NCBI GenBank assembly: GCA_002411365.1
Contig: DHSD01000021.1
Location: 8,286-18,283 of the forward strand
Length of the DNA: 9,998 nucleotides
Direction: 5' to 3'
Origin: Ruminococcaceae bacterium UBA5295
GTDB lineage: Bacteria > Bacillota > Clostridia > Oscillospirales > Acutalibacteraceae
Shown: one piece after another, positions 6,526-9,998 of the stretch
Layout: each line of letters begins with the position of its first letter
Position numbering within the stretch: the first letter of the stretch is position 1
The notes under the pieces: generated by a model
Told to the model about the DNA's origin: nothing
The model's database searches: none
The model's input: only the letters and a program-made list of their open reading frames with translations
Position numbers and translations under genes: made by a program

Positions 6526-6834
6526 TATCAAAAGCCCGGCTTACTTGTCTATTATGTACCTTTGAAGCCTTGCCTGCTACGCAGTTTATGATAATTTAAA
6601 ACTTCGTAAAATAAACATTATGCGAAGTTTAGAATTGCATCGTGTGAATTCTCATAAGTAATCTGAAAATGAAAAGTTGCATCCTTTTAGATTGTGCTAT
6701 CAGAGATCTCTATTCCGCTAATCTTCAATATTCGGAATATCAGAGTTAAGTAAACGTAATATCATATTGTGAGAAAATAGTACCGGTATAAATCTAATCA
6801 AAGTTAAAGCCCCTCAAATGGAAAGCCAACTTCC
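6526..6834. other. Intergenic region between the IS and the pseudouridine synthase gene
   Basis: No convincing gene on either strand. It holds repeat copy A (6599-6630), the 10-bp palindrome AGAGATCTCT (6702-6711) and a hairpin TATTCCG / CGGAATA (6711-6717 with 6733-6739). No strong intrinsic terminator for the leftward pseudouridine synthase gene is visible. Confidence 0.6.
6599..6630 (+). repeat. Repeat copy A: dif-like inverted-arm site
   Basis: Contains TAAACATTATGCGAAGTT, shared with copies B and C. Here the inverted partner lies directly beside it: AAACTTCG (6599-6606) pairs with CGAAGTTT (6623-6630) over 16 nt. Read as 11-6-11, the site is ACTTCGTAAAA, TAAACA, TTATGCGAAGT (6601-6628), the layout of Xer/dif sites. 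By my recollection it agrees with the Bacillus subtilis dif at 21 of 28 positions. Function is inferred. Confidence 0.6.
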
Positions 6835-7770
6835 TTACATATTAAGTAATTTTGATCCATCAAAAAGGGAAGTAAAACTTTTAGGAATCTGCGTTTGAAA
6901 GCACATCACTTCTTTAGAAAAAGGATGCTTGAATTCCAATTTGTATGCATGCAAACCCAGGCGCTTCAGCGGATCTCTCTTTGCTCCGTATTTTTTATCT
7001 CCCACAACATTGTGCCCTATGTCTTTCATATGCACGCGAATCTGATTTTTGCGGCCCGTTTGCAGATGAATCTCCAGCAAAGAATATTCAGTGGTTTCAT
7101 TTAAAACCTGATAATCAGTGATGGCCTCCAACCCGTCGCCGGCACGATAGCTTGAATACATAAGCAGCGTTTTTGTCTCTTTCAGCCAGGAGCGAATTCT
7201 TCCGCTTTTCTCTTCTAGCTGTCCTTCGACAACGGCCATATAGCCCCGATCAGAAACCAATTCAGCCCAGCTGTCCTGTAGAGCCAGTTTTATCTTCTCG
7301 TTTTTTGCGACCATTAATACGCCGGAGGTGTCACGGTCAAGCCGGTGTACTACAAAAATACGGTTTTCGGGGTTCTTCTGTCTTACATAATCTGTAAGCA
7401 AGTGATATGCTGTTGCCTCCTTCTCTTTATCAGAGGCGATCGTCAACAGTCCAGCAGGTTTATTGACCACAATAATATCACTGTCTTCATATAGAATATC
7501 CAGCGCGTTTCTCTGCCCTTTTTCCCGGATAATTGATTGGTTGATCCGTATCTTTTGTCCTTCGCGCAATAGGGTGTTGTACTGAGTAATCCGTTTGCCC
7601 TCCACAGAGACTTCGCCGTGTGTTAGCAACGACTTTACGCTGTTCCTTGATTTGTTTGCTAACTTGAGCAGTAAAAAATCCAATAAACCGATTGGTTCAG
7701 TTACGATAAATTCCATAGCGGGTTTAGGATTAAAGCTTTTGGACACGATGGCCCATTTCTGCTTACTCAC
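6835..7770 (-). CDS. RluA-family RNA pseudouridine synthase
   Basis: Isomerises specific uridines in rRNA or tRNA to pseudouridine in the cytoplasm. The N-terminal S4 RNA-binding domain (about residues 27-75, LLDFLLLKLANKSRNSVKSL ... VSVEGKR) is followed by the catalytic domain with the nucleotide-binding start DIIVVNKPAGLLT and the catalytic motif HRLDRDTSGVLMVAK, whose second Asp is the nucleophile; LEIHLQTGRKNQIRVHM and VGDKKYGA follow. Length of 311 residues is normal for RluA/RluD-like enzymes. The start is GTG at 7770, set by AAAAGGAG six bases upstream. It stands alone, with 300 bp or more without genes on both sides and repeats A and B outside. An extra chromosomal-type modification enzyme in an accessory stretch; the exact target uridine cannot be assigned. 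Confidence 0.94.
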   Translation of the reverse strand: MSKQKWAIVSKSFNPKPAMEFIVTEPIGLLDFLLLKLANKSRNSVKSLLTHGEVSVEGKRITQYNTLLREGQKIRINQSIIREKGQRNALDILYEDSDIIVVNKPAGLLTIASDKEKEATAYHLLTDYVRQKNPENRIFVVHRLDRDTSGVLMVAKNEKIKLALQDSWAELVSDRGYMAVVEGQLEEKSGRIRSWLKETKTLLMYSSYRAGDGLEAITDYQVLNETTEYSLLEIHLQTGRKNQIRVHMKDIGHNVVGDKKYGAKRDPLKRLGLHAYKLEFKHPFSKEVMCFQTQIPKSFTSLFDGSKLLNM

Positions 7771-8202
7771 AGATTTCTCCTTTTATTCACTTAAAACTTT
7801 CATATTCCACTGAGCGGTCTTTCATGAATCGCCGGAATTTAATGGCTTTTTGTCTCAGCTAAGAGCGCGTTTTCCATGAAGCATTTCATCCCATTCTATA
7901 TAACACTTCATAACACTTTCTTGTTTTTCTTTGTAAAGATCAAGTATTTACTGCTCACTAAATAAAAATTGGAACGTCTCATTATTTCTAACACCTACTG
8001 AAAGCAAAGCTACCCGTTATTCCGCTTATGTGTAGTCCTCTATCTTACCGAACCGGAACTAATTAAACATTATGCGAAGTTCGGAAAACGCTCCGAACTG
8101 ACCGCTGTGCTCATACTATGCACAAGTTAATCACGTCGTAGTGCATCGCCTTTTGCAGCATCATTTTCTTGACGGAGCTATTTTATCAGATGATGACCTG
8201 AC
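7771..8202. other. Long intergenic region with repeat B and a possible coding scrap
   Basis: No full gene. On the minus strand, 7855-7947 is open for 30 codons and ends KCYIEWDEMLHGKRALS; it reads like a protein C-terminus but I do not recognise it, and it is closed upstream by a TAA at 7948-7950. Repeat B lies at 8017-8082. A 7-bp stem AGTTCGG / CCGAACT (8078-8084 with 8093-8099) begins inside the repeat core. Confidence 0.5.
8017..8082 (+). repeat. Repeat copy B, 66 bp, two conserved boxes
   Basis: Left box TTATTCCGCTTA..TGTAG and right box TAAACATTATGCGAAGTTC are shared with copy C at identical spacing: 46 of 66 positions match without gaps, nearly all in the boxes. The left box resembles a degenerate inverted copy of the right one (TTCCGCTTATGT against TTCGCATAATGT), so the unit is a large imperfect palindrome with a variable middle. 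It lies 120 bp beyond the 3' end of the YcxB-like gene. Confidence 0.7.
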
Positions 8203-9681
8203 TTATTTCAAAACAACATCGCAGGAGTATTCGCCGATTAACATTTTCTTTTCTTTACTGCCGTAAGCAAGATAAATAAAACGGTAAGTACCTGATTGGT
8301 TCGGAAGCGCATTGTAGGTCCCGAGGTCCACGTTGTAAATCATAAAACAGTCAAAGCCTTGGGCTTTCGCCGTCTGCCAGGAATAAAGCACCGGCACGAT
8401 GCCAGAAATGGGTGTCGCAATGGAATTGGTCCAACGATTACTGCCGCGCAGTGACGCCTCAAAATCCGTGATCTGCTTTGTATCGGTGAATGTAATATTA
8501 CACATGGAATTATAGTTGAAGTCATTGATGTCTGACTGGGAAGCCGTTTGTGATTCAGACTGACTTTTTTTGCTGTTTGGCTGAAAATTATATGTTGCAA
8601 TTTTACCTTTATTTGGCAGGGTAAAATGAATTTTTGATGAAACGGTATTGAGATAAGTTATATCGTGTGAATGCGTGTTGGTTTTGTCCAAAAACGAATA
8701 AGAGCCAAAGGTGCAAAGCAGAAACGTAAAGATAATGCCGACCACGATGTTCTTCGTTGTTTTCATCCCTCTGCACTTGCAAATAATGCCAAGGATCAGA
8801 TTGGCAAGAGGAATGGGAAGCGGCAGAAAGAACATCCAGTTATTTTCTATCGGCGACATACTAAATGATTGGTGCGAACTGACAAGAAATAGAGCAATAT
8901 AAATGCTGAAAAACGAAAGGATAAACAGGATTATCATGATGACCCGCATGGCAGAGCGCGATTTTGCAGGGACAGTAACTGTGGGACTACTGGGTTCCTC
9001 ATTGATGCTCGCCTGCAAGGATGGTACGGAGACGCTTTGCTTTTTCTCCGTACTAAGTTTGATCGGTGTTGGCGACATGCTGTTTTCACTTTTATTTTTA
9101 TCCATTTTGTTATCGGGATTGACCGGCACAAATCCAGTCGGAGCATAAGCCCTGGTTTTCCCAATATTCTTGTGAACCACATATTTTGCATGGGGACACT
9201 TCTGCTGGATAAAATTTTGAAAAGATGTGAAACTGCCGACTGTGAAGCCTTCTTTATCAAGGAGAATACCCAGCGAACGGGTTATTTTCAAAATCAGGAG
9301 ATTTTTTGTTTCGCAGATTTGCGTGATTTGCGGATAATCGAAAAAGGTTTCCGCTTTGTTTGAAGAAACGATATGAATTCTTTCTGCAAATTCAGTCGTC
9401 TTTTCCATGTCTCCTCCGCCGCAGCACAGTAATTGTTGCTTATAGGACCGTTTTGCAGTCCTGATAAGCACTCTCGGGCAGACAAGCAGAGAAAAAACGC
9501 CAAAAATTAGCGCAAAAATAAAGCCTGCGAACTCCTCATTTAGAAATAAAATCATGGAACCGATCAGAAGCAAAACGCCTGCCGCATGCATGAATAACGC
9601 GGCTTTTTTGAATATTTCCTTCGCAAACTAATAAAAAATGTTTTGTGGCAAAATCATTTTGTTCTCAAATAAGGATTCCAT
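8203..9681 (-). pseudogene. YcxB-like membrane protein, full frame interrupted by an amber codon near the start
   Basis: Function unknown. A hydrophobic hairpin (AGVLLLIGSMILFLNEEFAG, FIFALIFGVFSLLVCPRV) and a soluble segment (ERIHIVSSNKAETFFDYPQI ... KNLLILKI ... FQNFIQQKCP) look like a YcxB domain. A Ser/Pro/Lys-rich linker, more membrane segments (VIMIILFILSFFSIYIALFL; FLPLPIPLANLILGIIC; NIVVGIIFTFLLC) and a C-terminal domain of about 150 residues, probably outside the membrane, follow. The uninterrupted frame begins at the ATG at 9591 (462 residues), which has no good ribosome site. A better start is the ATG at 9681 behind GGGGG (MESLFENKMIL), in the same frame; family-like sequence continues through a single TAG at 9628-9630 into FAKEIFKKAALF. 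A Glu codon (GAG) to TAG change would explain it. If translated from 9591, the protein lacks its N-terminal helix. Confidence 0.75.
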
Positions 9682-9998
9682 TTTACCCCCATCCCCATCT
9701 TTTGTTTACACCGTTTAGTTACTAATAGCGACTGCCTGCAGAATTTCTTATTATTCCGCTTACATGTAGCATCGGAATCCTGCAGAACCGAATTAAATAA
9801 ACATTATGCGAAGTTCAAACAGATGAAGAGGTCAAACCTATTTTATCTATCACAGACTAAAAAGAATCATGTTGCGAATATTTTGGCGGTCAATTAATCT
9901 GTTCGGCTCTGAATGCGGTTCCTCCAGCAGCTTTACTGCCTTATATTATATTGTCAGCAAACCCATTTTAAAAGGCTTTAGAACGATTAAAAAATCTC
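9682..9998. other. Region with repeat C and the tail of an unrecognised minus-strand frame
   Basis: No gene I can name. Repeat C is at 9751-9816. On the minus strand a frame open from the right edge reads LKPFKMGLLTI, meets TAA (9946-9948), then continues KLLEEPHSEPNRLIDRQNIR to a TGA at 9850-9852. It could be the decayed 3' end of a gene lying beyond the window; it stops 34 bp before repeat C. Confidence 0.35.
9751..9816 (+). repeat. Repeat copy C, 66 bp, two conserved boxes
   Basis: Same two-box structure, length and orientation as copy B; the last 19 bases (TAAACATTATGCGAAGTTC) are identical. In its left part, ATTCCG (9753-9758) also pairs with CGGAAT (9773-9778). It lies between the YcxB-like gene and the frame tail at the right edge. 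Confidence 0.7.

Noticed and set aside
6327..6531. Two independent proteins encoded at the IS right end
   Set aside because: The two frames are the halves of one OrfA separated by a single-base shift at 6242-6246.
6599..6631. Copy A as a loxP-like site of a Cre-type phage recombinase
   Set aside because: The ACTTCGTA arm recalls loxP, but arms and spacing fit the Xer/dif layout better and no Cre-like gene is present.
8903..9363. Plus-strand open frames over the YcxB-like gene
   Set aside because: Shadow frames with no family resemblance; the minus-strand frame has clear membrane segments and a long continuous reading.
6599..9816. Classical integron cassette array
   Set aside because: No integrase gene in the window and no GTTRRRY/RYYYAAC attC boxes; kept only as an analogy for the repeat-gene arrangement.
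6599..9816. CRISPR array
   Set aside because: Only three copies, more than 1.4 kb apart, with whole genes between them.

Overview
The window reads as chromosomal DNA of a spore-forming, anaerobic-type Firmicute. My best guess is an Oscillospiraceae/Ruminococcaceae-like clostridium, inferred only from protein resemblance. The pointers are a CotJC spore-coat catalase, a clostridial large serine recombinase, a YtrA-type GntR/ABC operon, a YcxB-like membrane protein and scraps of a conjugative element. It is an accessory, heavily rearranged region.

Layout. (1) 1-1937: the 3' part of a large serine recombinase gene runs off the left edge and stops 16-19 bp before the point where the reading frame of cotJC (manganese-catalase-like spore coat protein) becomes recognisable, already inside the protein. 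The N-terminal ~30 residues of CotJC are missing here. This is the layout of a skin-like intervening element inserted in a sporulation gene. A transposase C-terminal scrap follows cotJC. (2) 1938-2350: no gene. It holds two hairpins (one a perfect 15-bp stem) and a clear promoter with a palindromic operator. (3) 2351-4233: a three-gene operon of GntR/YtrA regulator, ABC ATPase and membrane permease, with overlapping genes. (4) 4234-4800, minus strand: two truncated genes of a conjugative element, the C-terminus of a SNF2/methylase-type helicase and the N-terminus of an ArdC-like protein. (5) 4801-6525: an IS3-family insertion sequence with terminal inverted repeats, OrfA (frameshifted at a G5 run), an A7 slippery site and OrfB. 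(6) 6526-9998: minus-strand single genes separated by long intergenic stretches. These are an RluA-type pseudouridine synthase, a YcxB-like membrane protein interrupted near its start by an amber codon, and the tail of an unrecognised frame. Each is followed on its 3' side by one copy of the same repeat, all in the same orientation, with a 17-19 bp core (AACATTATGCGAAGTT) and an inverted partner.

The two observations most worth attention are the recombinase/cotJC junction and the three regularly placed repeats around single genes. One copy of the repeat has the 11-6-11 layout of a Xer/dif recombination site. The repeats could be cassette-type recombination sites or a dispersed palindromic repeat; the sequence alone cannot decide.
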